Of a stretch of DNA of 64,000 bases, positions 8,901-19,311 are shown piece after piece. The stretch spans positions 5,337,703 to 5,401,702 of the forward strand of contig NZ_CP014870.1 in assembly GCF_001661075.1 (NCBI RefSeq), read 5' to 3'. The stretch comes from Pseudomonas silesiensis (GTDB taxonomy: Bacteria > Pseudomonadota > Gammaproteobacteria > Pseudomonadales > Pseudomonadaceae). Within the stretch, counting starts at the first letter, position 1, and each line of letters starts with the position of its first letter. The notes under the pieces are model-generated. The model was not told the origin of the DNA and searched no databases. It saw nothing but the letters and a program-made list of their open reading frames with translations. Position numbers and translations under genes: made by a program.

Positions 8901-11006
8901 TCAAGCCGCCGCCACGGTGACAGGCACACCGTTCAACGCCGCATTGCCCGACAACTCGTCGAGCTGACATTCATCCGTCAGGTCGTTGGCACTGGCGCCT
9001 GGCTGGCCACTGGCGATCGTCATCTGCACGCCCGGCCGCGCATGGCCCCAACCGTGAGGCAGGCTGACCACGCCTTTCATCATATCCAGGCTGCCCAGCA
9101 CTTCAACTTCGATGACACCGACCCGCGAACTGACCCGAACTCGTTGCCCGTCGTTGAGCCCACGACTGGCCAGATCGTCCGGGTGCATCAGCAACTGATG
9201 GCGCGGCTTGCCCTTCACCAGACGGTGATAGTTATGCATCCACGAGTTGTTGCTGCGAACATGACGGCGGCCGATCATCAGCAGCTCATCGAAGGCCGGG
9301 ACTTGCAAGGCGGCGAAACGCGCCAGGTCGGCAAGGATCGCCGCCGGTGCAGCCTGAACTCGCTGGTTGGCGGTTTTCAGACGTGGAGCCAGGTTGGATT
9401 TCAGCGGCCCGAGATCGACACCATGCGGATGATCGAGCAGGGTCGCCAGCGACAGCCGGTGTTGCGACGCATCGCCATACAGCCCCGCCCGCAAGCCGCG
9501 ATCGATCATCTGCGCTGGCGGGATCGTCGGTTTCAGTTCCTTGCCGGTCTTCGCGGCAAACGCCTTGGCCAGCCCGACGAAAATCTCCCAGTCATGCAAC
9601 GCACCTTCCGGTTTGGCCAGAATCGCGCGGTTGAAGCGCGTCACGTTACGTACCGCAAACATATTGAAGGTGGTGTCGTAGTGATCGTTTTCCAGCGCCG
9701 AGGTCGACGGCAGGATCAGGTCGGCATACCGCGTGGTTTCATTGATGTACAGGTCGACGCTGACCATGAACTCCAGCCCGTCGAGCGCCTGTTCCAGTTG
9801 CCGGCCGTTGGGGGTGGAGAGCACCGGATTGCCCGCCACGGTGATCAGCGCCCGAACCTGCCCTTGCCCTTCGGTGAGCATCTCTTCGGCCAGCGCCGAC
9901 ACCGGCAGTTCGCCAGCGTATTCGGGACGCCCGGACACCCGGCTCTGCCACAGATTGAAATGCCCGCCCGAAGTCGAGGCCACCAGGTCCACGGCAGGCT
10001 CGGTGCACAATGCCCCGCCCACTCGATCAAGATTGCCGGTCACCAGATTGATCAGCTGCACCAGCCAATGGCACAGGGTGCCAAACGCCTGGGTCGAAAC
10101 GCCCATGCGCCCGTAGCAGACCGCTGTCGGCGCCGCCGCGAAGTCCTGCGCCAATTGACGGATCTGTTCAGCCGGTACGGCGCACAGCGGGCTCATGGCC
10201 TCGGCAGTGAACCCCTTCACCGCTGCACGCACCTCCTCCAGACCGTCTACAGGCAAATGACTGTCGCGGGTCAGGCCCTCAGCGAACAGGGTATTGAGTA
10301 ACCCGAACAGCAACGCCGCATCGCCACCCGGACGCACGAACAGATGCTGATCGGCCATCGCCGCCGTTTCGCTGCGGCGCGGATCGACCACCACCACTTT
10401 GCCGCTCCGGGCCTGAATGGCCTTCAGGCGTTTTTCCACGTCCGGCACGGTCATGATGCTGCCGTTGGACGCCAGTGGATTGCCGCCGAGGATCAGCATG
10501 AAATCGGTGTGATCGATGTCCGGGATCGGCAATAGCAAACCGTGGCCGTACATCAGGTGACTGGTCAGGTGATGGGGCAACTGGTCGACCGATGTCGCAG
10601 AAAAGCGGTTGCGGGTTTTCAACAGGCCGAGAAAGTAGTTGCTGTGGGTCATCAACCCGTAGTTGTGCACGCTGGGATTGCCTTGATAGACCGCCACCGC
10701 GTTCTGCCCGTGACGCTCCTGAATCGTCGCCAGGCGTTCGGCGACCAGGTTGAAGGCGTCTTCCCACTCGATAGGCAGCCATTCGCTGCCGACCCGCCGC
10801 ATCGGCTGCCGCAGGCGATCCGGATCATTCTGAATATCCTGCAGCGCAACGGCCTTGGGGCAGATATGCCCGCGGCTGAACGTATCCTGGGCATCACCCT
10901 TGATCGAGGTGATCTGCACGCGGCCTTCGACCTCGGTGGTTTCGATGGTCAGGCCGCAGATGGCTTCACACAGGTGGCAGGCACGGTGATGGAGAGTCTT
11001 GGTCAT
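8901..11006 (-). CDS. Molybdopterin-dependent oxidoreductase (BisC/FdhF-like)
   Basis: A 701-residue protein of the DMSO-reductase superfamily. The N-terminal [4Fe-4S] ligands C10, C13, C17 and C49 (CHLCEAIC and GHICPKA) are intact. Molybdopterin-binding segments such as LILGGNPLASNGS and VVVDPRRSETAAMADQHL follow, and a C-terminal molydopterin-dinucleotide domain (about 590-700) includes RVSSRVGVIEVEV. No twin-arginine signal is present, so it should be cytoplasmic. It stands alone, without the electron-transfer subunits usual for formate dehydrogenase or nitrate reductase, so its substrate and redox partner are unknown. The position (near PA3534 in P. aeruginosa) suggests a conserved locus. 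Confidence 0.88.
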   Translation of the reverse strand: MTKTLHHRACHLCEAICGLTIETTEVEGRVQITSIKGDAQDTFSRGHICPKAVALQDIQNDPDRLRQPMRRVGSEWLPIEWEDAFNLVAERLATIQERHGQNAVAVYQGNPSVHNYGLMTHSNYFLGLLKTRNRFSATSVDQLPHHLTSHLMYGHGLLLPIPDIDHTDFMLILGGNPLASNGSIMTVPDVEKRLKAIQARSGKVVVVDPRRSETAAMADQHLFVRPGGDAALLFGLLNTLFAEGLTRDSHLPVDGLEEVRAAVKGFTAEAMSPLCAVPAEQIRQLAQDFAAAPTAVCYGRMGVSTQAFGTLCHWLVQLINLVTGNLDRVGGALCTEPAVDLVASTSGGHFNLWQSRVSGRPEYAGELPVSALAEEMLTEGQGQVRALITVAGNPVLSTPNGRQLEQALDGLEFMVSVDLYINETTRYADLILPSTSALENDHYDTTFNMFAVRNVTRFNRAILAKPEGALHDWEIFVGLAKAFAAKTGKELKPTIPPAQMIDRGLRAGLYGDASQHRLSLATLLDHPHGVDLGPLKSNLAPRLKTANQRVQAAPAAILADLARFAALQVPAFDELLMIGRRHVRSNNSWMHNYHRLVKGKPRHQLLMHPDDLASRGLNDGQRVRVSSRVGVIEVEVLGSLDMMKGVVSLPHGWGHARPGVQMTIASGQPGASANDLTDECQLDELSGNAALNGVPVTVAAA

Positions 11007-11140
11007 GGCCAGTCTCTGTCTTGTTCTGGGCGGGCATTGTCGGCCGCGGGAACAAAACTATGGCGCGTGCCCCGTCGCTACGCCAGCGACGTTCGTCTTG
11101 TGAATCGGCAGCCATCAGGCCAGCCGATGGCTGCCCCGAA

Positions 11141-11431
11141 TCAGTTGGGCGGGGGGCCAGGCGGGGCCTGCAATTGAATTTCCTGAACGGTTTCGATCTG
11201 CTCCTGGGCAAGATGCACGCCAGTCAGCTCGCCGATCAGTCGCCAGTGCTCGTCGAGGCCGGTGCTGATGGTCGCCATGCGGTCGATCATCCGCCGGCCG
11301 GCGCCCTTGGTGACTTCATCGTTACTGCGCATCAACTCGAAGGACATCGAGGTCATGGACGCGGTGAGATGGGTCAGGGAGCGGGCCGTGAGGCTGAGTA
11401 ATTCCATTAACTGCTGTTCTTTCGATTCCAT
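11141..11431 (-). CDS. Conserved small helical protein, unknown function
   Basis: A 96-residue protein with a predicted amphipathic helical body (LMELLSLTARSLTHLTASMT) and a proline-rich end (PPGPPPN). No signal peptide or metal site is visible. A purine-rich GGGAAGG site precedes the ATG. I know of no assigned function; its place just before argF resembles small hypothetical genes at this spot in other Pseudomonas. Confidence 0.7.
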   Translation of the reverse strand: MESKEQQLMELLSLTARSLTHLTASMTSMSFELMRSNDEVTKGAGRRMIDRMATISTGLDEHWRLIGELTGVHLAQEQIETVQEIQLQAPPGPPPN

Positions 11432-11675
11432 TCCAAAGCCTTCCCTGCGTCGCTTGAACCTTAGTTATAACCCAGCCCTCTGCTTTATCAAATGTTTCAG
11501 ACCGCCAAAGCTCGACTGGAGGCCAGAAACCGACCGTCGCCCTGCCCTCGCCGCCCGGTTTTATTGCAAAGCCCTGCAAGCCCAGTGTACAAATGACGGG
11601 CTGCTGTCAGGAAACCGGCTTCAAAAGCGCTACTGCGGTCACCCCGTAGCCCCTCTGAAATCCCCGTACACCGTA

Positions 11676-11717
11676 GCCCATTGGAAAAACGCGACATTTA
11701 ATGTCAATATCGCGCCT
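11676..11717 (-). promoter_or_regulatory. Possible ArgR operator upstream of argF
   Basis: On the minus strand, 11676-11696 reads TGTCGC-N8-AA-N5, the half-site published for Pseudomonas ArgR. A weaker copy in direct repeat (AGGCGC-N8-CA) occupies 11697-11717. The site is about 110 bp before argF, in a 392-bp gap otherwise without a gene. A small perfect hairpin (TGCGGC/GCCGCA, 11738-11753) sits nearer to argF in the likely leader. No expression evidence is available here. Confidence 0.45.
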
Positions 11718-11823
11718 TCCCCTATTTCGTCGCCCCGTGCGGCTTACGCCGCAGGTCTCGCCCGTTTTTTTAATTAAACAAGGCTTTGAGTATCTGCGGT
11801 CTGTTGCAAAAAGGTAGTCAATG

Positions 11824-12744
11824 ATGAGCGCAAGGCACTTTCTCTCCCTGATGGATTGCACGCCCGAAGAGCTGGTCAGCGTGATCCGTCGAGGCGTTGA
11901 GCTCAAAGACCTGCGTAACCGCGGCGTACTGTTCGAGCCCCTCAAAAACCGCGTGCTCGGGATGATTTTCGAGAAATCCTCGACCCGCACCCGTATTTCG
12001 TTCGAAGCCGGCATGATCCAGCTCGGTGGCCAGGCGATCTTTCTGTCGCCGCGCGACACGCAACTGGGCCGTGGCGAGCCGATCGGCGACTGCGCCATCG
12101 TGATGTCGAGCATGCTCGATGCCGTGATGATCCGCACCTTTGCCCACAGCACCCTGACCGAATTCGCCGCCAACTCGCGCGTGCCGGTGATCAACGGCCT
12201 GTCCGACGACCTGCACCCCTGCCAGTTGCTGGCGGACATGCAGACGTTCCTCGAACATCGCGGCTCGATCCAGGGCAAGACCGTGGCCTGGATCGGCGAC
12301 GGCAATAACATGTGCAACAGCTATATAGAAGCGGCGATCCAGTTCGACTTCCAGTTGCGTGTCGCGTGCCCGGAAGGCTTCGAGCCCAATCCGGAATTCG
12401 TGGCCAAGGCTGGCGATCGGGTGACCATCGTCCGCGATCCGAAGGATGCCGTGCGCGGCGCCCACCTGGTGAGCACCGACGTCTGGACCTCCATGGGCCA
12501 GGAAGAAGAAACCGCCAAGCGCCTGAAGCTGTTCGCGCCGTTCCAGGTGACCCGCGCCCTGCTCGACCTGGCTGCCGAGGACGTGCTGTTCATGCACTGC
12601 CTGCCCGCTCACCGTGGCGAGGAAATCAGCCTTGATGTGCTCGATGACAAGCGCGCCGTCGCCTGGGATCAAGCGGAGAACCGTCTGCACGCACAAAAGG
12701 CCCTGCTCGAGTTTCTGGTCGAGCCGGCGTATCACCACGCATGA
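11824..12744 (+). CDS. argF: Ornithine carbamoyltransferase (anabolic)
   Basis: ArgF transfers a carbamoyl group to ornithine to form citrulline in arginine synthesis. The 306 residues contain the carbamoyl-phosphate motif S53-T-R-T ([14 protein letters not shown]), the DDLHPCQ segment and the ornithine/catalytic loop [12 protein letters not shown]. The start [12 protein letters not shown] matches Pseudomonas ArgF; another ATG lies one codon upstream at 11821, and both are served by AAGG at 11811. The anabolic enzyme is told from the catabolic ArcB by sequence and by the absence of arc neighbours. Its stop overlaps the next start (ATGA). Confidence 0.97.
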   Translation: MSARHFLSLMDCTPEELVSVIRRGVELKDLRNRGVLFEPLKNRVLGMIFEKSSTRTRISFEAGMIQLGGQAIFLSPRDTQLGRGEPIGDCAIVMSSMLDAVMIRTFAHSTLTEFAANSRVPVINGLSDDLHPCQLLADMQTFLEHRGSIQGKTVAWIGDGNNMCNSYIEAAIQFDFQLRVACPEGFEPNPEFVAKAGDRVTIVRDPKDAVRGAHLVSTDVWTSMGQEEETAKRLKLFAPFQVTRALLDLAAEDVLFMHCLPAHRGEEISLDVLDDKRAVAWDQAENRLHAQKALLEFLVEPAYHHA

Positions 12745-13850
12745 GCCATCCCTTACTGCTTAACCTGCGCAACCTCGCTTGCGGCTATCAAGACCAGCGG
12801 GTGGTACAGAACCTCAACCTGCATTTGAATGCCGGCGATATCGGTTGCCTGCTCGGCTCTTCGGGCTGCGGCAAGACCACCACCCTGCGGGCGATTGCCG
12901 GTTTCGAACCGGTGCACGAAGGTGAAATCCAGCTGGCCGGGGAAACCATATCCCGGCCCGGCTTCACCCTCGCTCCGGAGAGGCGCCGGATCGGCATGGT
13001 GTTCCAGGACTACGCGCTGTTTCCGCATTTGAGCGTGGCCGAGAACATTGCCTTCGGGATCCGCAAGCATCCGCAGAAGAATCGCGTCATCGAAGAGCTG
13101 CTGGAACTGGTCAACCTGAAAAACCTCGGCAAACGCTTCCCCCATGAGCTATCCGGTGGCCAGCAGCAACGTGTCGCCCTGGCCCGTGCCCTGGCGCCGG
13201 AGCCGCAACTGCTGCTGCTCGACGAACCCTTCTCCAACCTCGATGGCGAACTGCGACGCAAGCTCAGCCACGAGGTGCGCGACATCCTCAAGACCCGTGG
13301 CACCAGCGCGATCCTGGTGACCCATGACCAGGAAGAAGCCTTCGCGGTGAGCGACCATGTGGGGGTTTTCAAGGAGGGTCGCCTGGAACAATGGGACACG
13401 CCCTACAACCTGTATCACGAACCGCTGACGCCTTATGTCGCCAGTTTCATTGGTCAGGGCTATTTCATTCGCGGTCAGCTGAACAGCCCGGAGTCGGTGC
13501 AGACCGAGCTCGGCGAGCTGCGCGGCAACCGGGCCTACACCTGGCCGATCGGGGGGGCCGTTGACGTGCTGCTGCGTCCGGATGACATCGTTTATGCACC
13601 GGACAACGGCTTGAAGGGGAAAATCGTCGGCAAGTCGTTCCAGGGGGCGTCGACCTTGTATCGCCTGCAGATGCCGACGGGGGCGCAGCTGGAGTCGATT
13701 TTCCCCAGCCATGCCGATCATCAGGTGGGTGACGAAGTCGGCATTCGTGTTGCGGCTGAACACCTGGTGCTGTTTCAGGCCACCGGCAGTATCGCGGCGC
13801 AGATTCCGGCCAGCGAATCTGGTGTCCGTCGGTACAGCGCTGCCAGTTGA
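12741..13850 (+). CDS. Orphan ABC transporter ATPase (FbpC/PotA type)
   Basis: A 369-residue ATPase with Walker [11 protein letters not shown]-loop FQDYALFPH, signature LSGGQQQR, Walker B LLLLDEP and H-loop VTHD. It also has a C-terminal TOBE-like regulatory domain (about 240-350) typical of ferric iron, polyamine, sulfate or sugar importers. No permease or binding protein is adjacent. Its start overlaps argF by four bases, so it is co-translated with an arginine gene. Whether it powers a distant transporter cannot be told from sequence. The family is certain; the substrate is not. Confidence 0.9.
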   Translation: MSHPLLLNLRNLACGYQDQRVVQNLNLHLNAGDIGCLLGSSGCGKTTTLRAIAGFEPVHEGEIQLAGETISRPGFTLAPERRRIGMVFQDYALFPHLSVAENIAFGIRKHPQKNRVIEELLELVNLKNLGKRFPHELSGGQQQRVALARALAPEPQLLLLDEPFSNLDGELRRKLSHEVRDILKTRGTSAILVTHDQEEAFAVSDHVGVFKEGRLEQWDTPYNLYHEPLTPYVASFIGQGYFIRGQLNSPESVQTELGELRGNRAYTWPIGGAVDVLLRPDDIVYAPDNGLKGKIVGKSFQGASTLYRLQMPTGAQLESIFPSHADHQVGDEVGIRVAAEHLVLFQATGSIAAQIPASESGVRRYSAAS

Positions 13851-13880
13851 AATCTGAAATCTGACATGGAATTGGAGATC

Positions 13881-13970
13881 TGTAGGAGCGAGGCTTGCCC
13901 GCGAAGGCGTCAGTCCAGCCACTGATGATGTCGCCTGACACGACGTCTTCGCCGGCAAGCCGGCTCTACA
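13881..13970. repeat. REP pair (REPIN)
   Basis: A REP core (TGTAGGAGCGAGGCTTGCCC) is followed about 40 bp later by an inverted relative ending in CCGGCTCTACA. The arms differ in sequence, so the pair is imperfect. It lies in the convergent gap after the ABC ATPase gene. Confidence 0.85.
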
Positions 13971-13980
13971 GGGATCGGAG

Positions 13981-14763
13981 TCAACCCAGGATCAGCGTGC
14001 CGCTCGCAACAAGCGTCGCATCCCCGCCAATCTTCACCCGACCCCCTTCCAGCCGGCAGAACAACTGCCCTCCCCGCGCCGAACATTGGTAAGCCGTCAG
14101 GTCCGACTTGCCCAAACGTTTCGACCAATAAGGAATCAGGCTGCAATGGGTCGATCCGGTCACCGGGTCTTCGTTGATGCCGATCGCCGGGGCGAAGTAA
14201 CGGGAAACGAAATCGTGCTTGTTGCCCCGTGCGGTCACAATGGCGCCCAGCCATGGCAGTTTCGCCAGGGCGACCATGTCTGGCTGGCAATCGAGCACCG
14301 CTTGTTCCGACTCCAGCACCACAAACAATTCATTCGAACCCAGCACATCGACCGCTTCAACTCCGAGCGCACGCTCGACGTCCAGGGTCACGCCCACTTC
14401 CGACGGGAAGATGGCGGGGAAATCCAGCCATAAGCGCCGACCCTCACGGCTGACACTCAACGGGCCGGACTTGCAGATGAAGTCCAGACGCTCGACCGGC
14501 TCCCTGTAGATCTCAAACAGCACGTAAGCGCCGGCCAACGTCGCGTGACCGCACAACGGTACCTCGGTACTCGGGGTAAACCAGCGGATGTGCCAGTGCT
14601 GCCCTTCACGCACCACAAAGGCGGTTTCGGCGAGATTGTGCTCGGCGGCGATCTTCTGCATCAACTCGTCGGCGAGCCAGGCATCGAGCCGATAAACCAT
14701 CGCCGGGTTGCCACTGAACAGTCGATCACTGAACGCATCGACCTGATGAAACTCAAGCTGCAT
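13981..14763 (-). CDS. PhzF-family isomerase/epimerase
   Basis: A 260-residue PhzF-like protein with the two-domain diaminopimelate-epimerase fold. The catalytic glutamate is E46 in AEHNLAETAFV, and the family motifs FSGNPAMV and GHATLAGAYV are present. GINEDPVTGSTH near the C-terminus forms the other half of the active cleft. GGGAGG precedes the ATG at 14763. No phenazine genes are nearby, so this is a housekeeping paralogue of unknown substrate rather than a phenazine enzyme. Confidence 0.92.
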   Translation of the reverse strand: MQLEFHQVDAFSDRLFSGNPAMVYRLDAWLADELMQKIAAEHNLAETAFVVREGQHWHIRWFTPSTEVPLCGHATLAGAYVLFEIYREPVERLDFICKSGPLSVSREGRRLWLDFPAIFPSEVGVTLDVERALGVEAVDVLGSNELFVVLESEQAVLDCQPDMVALAKLPWLGAIVTARGNKHDFVSRYFAPAIGINEDPVTGSTHCSLIPYWSKRLGKSDLTAYQCSARGGQLFCRLEGGRVKIGGDATLVASGTLILG

Positions 14764-14869
14764 AACCACCTCCCTTTGTTTGTTTACCAAGCATGCAACC
14801 GCGGGAAACCAGGCGCCAGTGACAGAGCCGGGCAATTTTCACCAGACAGCGCCTGTCGGATTGCCCTGC

Positions 14870-15340
14870 TCAGGCGCGGCCGATATCAGCGAACTGCGCC
14901 CGGGTGTGTTCGGCCAGCACGGCAGGTGCCAATTCGACTTCCAGCCCCCGTCGACCGGCGCTGACAAAAATGCTCGCGAAAGGCTGGGCCGATTTATCGA
15001 TAAAGGTGCGTAAACGTTTTTTCTGCCCCAGCGGACTGATCCCACCCAACAGGTACCCGGTAGATCGTTGTGCCGCCGCGGGATCCGCCATTTCGACTTT
15101 TTTGACGCCCGCCGCATGCGCCAACCCCTTCAAATCGAGACTTCCGACGACCGGCACCACCGCCACCAGCAATTCACCCTTTTCACTGGCTGCCAGGAGT
15201 GTCTTGAACACCTGCGCCGGGTCCAACCCCAATTTCTCCGCTGCCTCCAGCCCATAGGACGCTGCCTTTGGATCATGTTCGTAACTGTGCACGCGATGTT
15301 CGGCACGAACTTTTTTCAACAAATCCAACGCAGGGGTCAT
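14870..15340 (-). CDS. ybaK: Cys-tRNA(Pro) deacylase YbaK/EbsC
   Basis: A 156-residue YbaK-type editing protein that hydrolyses cysteine mis-attached to tRNA(Pro). The family landmarks are the lysine in VFKTLLA, the glycine-rich [14 protein letters not shown] segment that shapes the pocket, and the closing [14 protein letters not shown]. The length agrees with E. coli YbaK (about 159). GGAG precedes the ATG. It lies upstream of the PhzF gene with about 105 bp between them and could share its transcript. Confidence 0.94.
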   Translation of the reverse strand: MTPALDLLKKVRAEHRVHSYEHDPKAASYGLEAAEKLGLDPAQVFKTLLAASEKGELLVAVVPVVGSLDLKGLAHAAGVKKVEMADPAAAQRSTGYLLGGISPLGQKKRLRTFIDKSAQPFASIFVSAGRRGLEVELAPAVLAEHTRAQFADIGRA

Positions 15341-15540
15341 GGCAGCTCCAGGCTTGTCGACAGAGGAAAAATACTGCGCTGGATTCTAGGACATTGCTCG
15401 ACAAATGGCTCTATTGCAGTGGTGTTTCACCTGTTTGGTGCAGGCTTGTGCCGTTCGTCCATGTTCAGCCCGCAGCGTGAACGATGTGGTCATTCATGTG
15501 ACTAACAGTTCGATTGTGACTGACGGTTCACTTTCGACCT

Positions 15541-15581
15541 TTGACAGCAGCGTTTCTTGTCTATATTTTTTCGAATACGAA
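15541..15581 (+). promoter_or_regulatory. glpF promoter with GlpR operator
   Basis: A -35 box TTGACA (15541-15546) is followed after 17 bp by TATTTT (15564-15569), and an alternative -10 TATATT lies two bases upstream. TTCGAATACGAA at 15570-15581 contains both half-sites of the GlpR core TTCGWTAWCGAA with two changes in the centre. It lies right after the -10, where a repressor would block initiation. The rest of the 362-bp gap before glpF holds no gene. Confidence 0.65.
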
Positions 15582-15702
15582 TACGGTACAAATGTCCCAT
15601 CGCTGTACCCAGCAGCAGGCCGAGAACAGGATGGGGATCCTGCCTTGGTGAAAATCGCGCTTTATGAAAAAGCGCCAGACAACAACAAAAACGAGGTTTT
15701 CA

Positions 15703-16554
15703 ATGACAACTGCTTTACAACAACCGTCGCTCTCGAGCCAATGCATGGCCGAATTCCTGGGTACTGCGCTACTGATCTTCTTTGGTACGGGTTGCGTTGC
15801 CGCGCTCAAGGTCGCGGGCGCCAGCTTTGGCCTTTGGGAAATCAGCATCATCTGGGGTATTGGCGTGAGCATGGCGATCTACTTGACCGCCGGTGTTTCC
15901 GGGGCGCACCTCAATCCTGCCGTCAGCATTGCCCTGAGCATTTTCGCCGATTTCGAAAAGCGCAAACTGCCTTTCTATATGCTCGCCCAGATCGCTGGCG
16001 CTTTCTGTGGCGCGTTGCTGGTGTACACGCTGTACAGCGGTTTATTCTTCGATTATGAACAAACCCACCATATGGTGCGTGGCACTCAAGCCAGCCTCGA
16101 ATTGGCGTCAGTGTTCTCAACCTTCCCCAACCCGGTCTTGACCACGGCTCAAGCCTTCCTGGTGGAAGTGATCATCACCGCCATCCTGATGGGCGTGATC
16201 ATGTCCCTGACCGACGACAACAATGGCCTGCCGAAAGGCCCGCTGGCCCCATTGCTGATCGGCCTGCTGATTGCCGTGATCGGCAGCTCGATGGGACCGC
16301 TGACCGGTTTCGCGATGAACCCGGCACGTGATTTCGGCCCCAAGCTGATGACTTTCTTCGCGGGCTGGGGTGAAATTTCCCTCACCGGCGGACGCGATAT
16401 CCCGTATTTCCTGATTCCGATTTTTGCACCGATTGTCGGTGCCTGCCTCGGTGCTGGCGCCTATCGCGGGCTGATTGCCCGTCATCTGCCCAGCCCCATG
16501 CCTGGTACAACGGACGCAGCACCCGCCATTGACGGCAAACCAAGAACTTCTTGA
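15703..16554 (+). CDS. glpF: Glycerol uptake facilitator
   Basis: GlpF is an aquaglyceroporin channel that lets glycerol diffuse into the cell. The 283-residue protein has six membrane helices and the paired NPA boxes HLNPAVS and AMNPARDFG of the MIP family. The aspartate after the second box and the inserted loop are typical of glycerol channels rather than water channels. I chose the ATG at 15703, with GAGG upstream, over an in-frame ATG 39 nt earlier because the latter gives an atypical basic tail. It is the first gene of glpF-glpK-glpR. Confidence 0.95.
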   Translation: MTTALQQPSLSSQCMAEFLGTALLIFFGTGCVAALKVAGASFGLWEISIIWGIGVSMAIYLTAGVSGAHLNPAVSIALSIFADFEKRKLPFYMLAQIAGAFCGALLVYTLYSGLFFDYEQTHHMVRGTQASLELASVFSTFPNPVLTTAQAFLVEVIITAILMGVIMSLTDDNNGLPKGPLAPLLIGLLIAVIGSSMGPLTGFAMNPARDFGPKLMTFFAGWGEISLTGGRDIPYFLIPIFAPIVGACLGAGAYRGLIARHLPSPMPGTTDAAPAIDGKPRTS

Positions 16555-16597
16555 TAGCGTTGGCGTGCGATCCTGCCCACTTCGATCCCGCGCCTGA

Positions 16598-18136
<1,539 letters not shown>

Positions 18137-18231
18137 GCCAACCCGGGTATTCGTATCGGTATGTAACTGGCAGGGAGCAGATTCCTCCGGCATCATGGGC
18201 AAATTTTGCACGGCAGCCCAAAGGACGCCCC

Positions 18232-18987
18232 ATGAATCTGCCTCCCCGTCAGCAGCAAATCCTCGAACTGGTCCGCGAACGCGGCTATGTCAGCATCGAG
18301 GAAATGGCCACGCTGTTCGTCGTTACACCGCAAACCATCCGCCGCGATATCAATCAGCTCGCGGAAGCCAATCTGTTGCGTCGCTACCACGGCGGCGCAG
18401 CCTACGACTCCAGCGTCGAAAACACCGCCTACGCCATGCGTGCCGACCAGATGCGCGATGAAAAACAGCGTATCGGCGAAGCCATTGCCGCGCAAATCCC
18501 CGATCACGCCTCGTTGTTCATCAATATAGGCACCACGACCGAATCGATTGCCCGGGCGCTGCTCAATCACAATCACCTCAAAATCATCACCAACAACCTG
18601 CACGTGGCCTCGATGCTCAGCGCCAAGGACGATTTCGACGTGCTGCTGACGGGTGGCAATGTGCGGCGTGACGGCGGTGTGGTCGGCCAGGCCAGTGTCG
18701 ACTTCATCAACCAGTTCAAGGTCGACTTCGCCCTCGTGGGTATCAGTGGTATCGATGAGGACGGCAGTCTGCTGGACTTCGACTACCAGGAAGTACGGGT
18801 TTCCCAGGCGATCATCGCCAATGCGCGCCAGGTGATTCTGGCGGCAGACTCCAGCAAGTTCGGGCGCAATGCCATGATTCGTCTGGGGCCGATCAGTCTG
18901 ATCGATTGCCTGGTGACCGATCAGCAGCCGGTGCCGGCGCTGGCGCAGTTGTTGAGCCAGCACAAGATTCGGTTGGAGGTCGTTTAA
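18232..18987 (+). CDS. glpR: Glycerol-3-phosphate regulon repressor
   Basis: A 251-residue DeoR-family repressor. The N-terminal winged helix ([20 protein letters not shown]) binds DNA, and the C-terminal sugar-phosphate sensor domain (about 75-240) contains [14 protein letters not shown] and [10 protein letters not shown]. In Pseudomonas, GlpR represses the glp genes and is released by glycerol 3-phosphate. I chose the ATG at 18232 because AAGGA lies upstream and the family starts [11 protein letters not shown]. Its own operators are visible before glpF and glpD. Confidence 0.96.
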   Translation: MNLPPRQQQILELVRERGYVSIEEMATLFVVTPQTIRRDINQLAEANLLRRYHGGAAYDSSVENTAYAMRADQMRDEKQRIGEAIAAQIPDHASLFINIGTTTESIARALLNHNHLKIITNNLHVASMLSAKDDFDVLLTGGNVRRDGGVVGQASVDFINQFKVDFALVGISGIDEDGSLLDFDYQEVRVSQAIIANARQVILAADSSKFGRNAMIRLGPISLIDCLVTDQQPVPALAQLLSQHKIRLEVV

Positions 18988-19006
18988 CCGCGAAAGCGGT
19001 TAAACG
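18981..19006 (+). repeat. 11-bp hairpin with GAAA loop over the glpR stop
   Basis: The arms CGTTTAACCGC and GCGGTTAAACG are perfectly paired around a GAAA tetraloop, and the left arm contains the glpR stop codon. No T run follows, so it is not a standard terminator. It may protect the 3' end of the glpFKR transcript. Confidence 0.7.
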
Positions 19007-19010
19007 ACCT

Positions 19011-19108
19011 GTAGGAGCCAGGCTTGCCGGCGAAGGCATCCTCGAGTACGCCTTCGCCGGCAAGCCTGGCTCCTACAAAGATTGCGTGAAACCTGTGGGA
19101 GCGGGCTT
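19011..19108. repeat. REPIN with perfect 27-nt arms plus a third REP
   Basis: Arms at 19011-19037 and 19050-19076 are exact reverse complements around a 12-nt spacer. A separate single REP of a different type (GTGGGAGCGGGCTTGCCCGC) follows at about 19095-19117. It sits in the 324-bp gap between glpR and glpD. Confidence 0.92.
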
Positions 19109-19163
19109 GCCCGCGATGACGATCGCCTACGCAATACACCTCTTGCGCCTTATCGCGCACTTA

Positions 19164-19287
19164 AATGTTCGAAAATTTTCCTTTCCTAGCCCTTCGATTA
19201 GTATTTTCAATCGAAGTTAACTGGCTGTGGGCGACTTTATGGGCTACCATTTTCGCAAATGAACATTAATGTTCGAAATCAAATACC
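19164..19287 (+). promoter_or_regulatory. GlpR operators upstream of glpD
   Basis: The E. coli GlpR half-site AATGTTCG appears at 19164-19171 and again at 19268-19275. The second copy is part of the perfect palindrome GAACATTAATGTTC (19261-19274). A further inverted repeat, CTTCGATT-N9-AATCGAAG (19192-19216), lies between them. Several sites on both sides of the likely promoter suggest looping or cooperative repression of glpD. The last site ends about 25 bp before the glpD start. Confidence 0.65.
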
Positions 19288-19311
19288 GAAAATAAAGCCC
19301 GAGGCCAGCCG

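Noticed and set aside
9042..10301. A 419-codon open frame on the plus strand
   Set aside because: It lies opposite the molybdopterin oxidoreductase gene and is rich in His, Arg and Gln, as expected for an antisense frame.
11607..12317. A 236-codon minus-strand frame before and in argF
   Set aside because: It overlaps argF in antisense and covers the ArgR region; no coding signal was found.
13981..14763. Phenazine biosynthesis gene phzF
   Set aside because: The protein is of the PhzF family, but no other phz genes are present, so a phenazine role is not supported.
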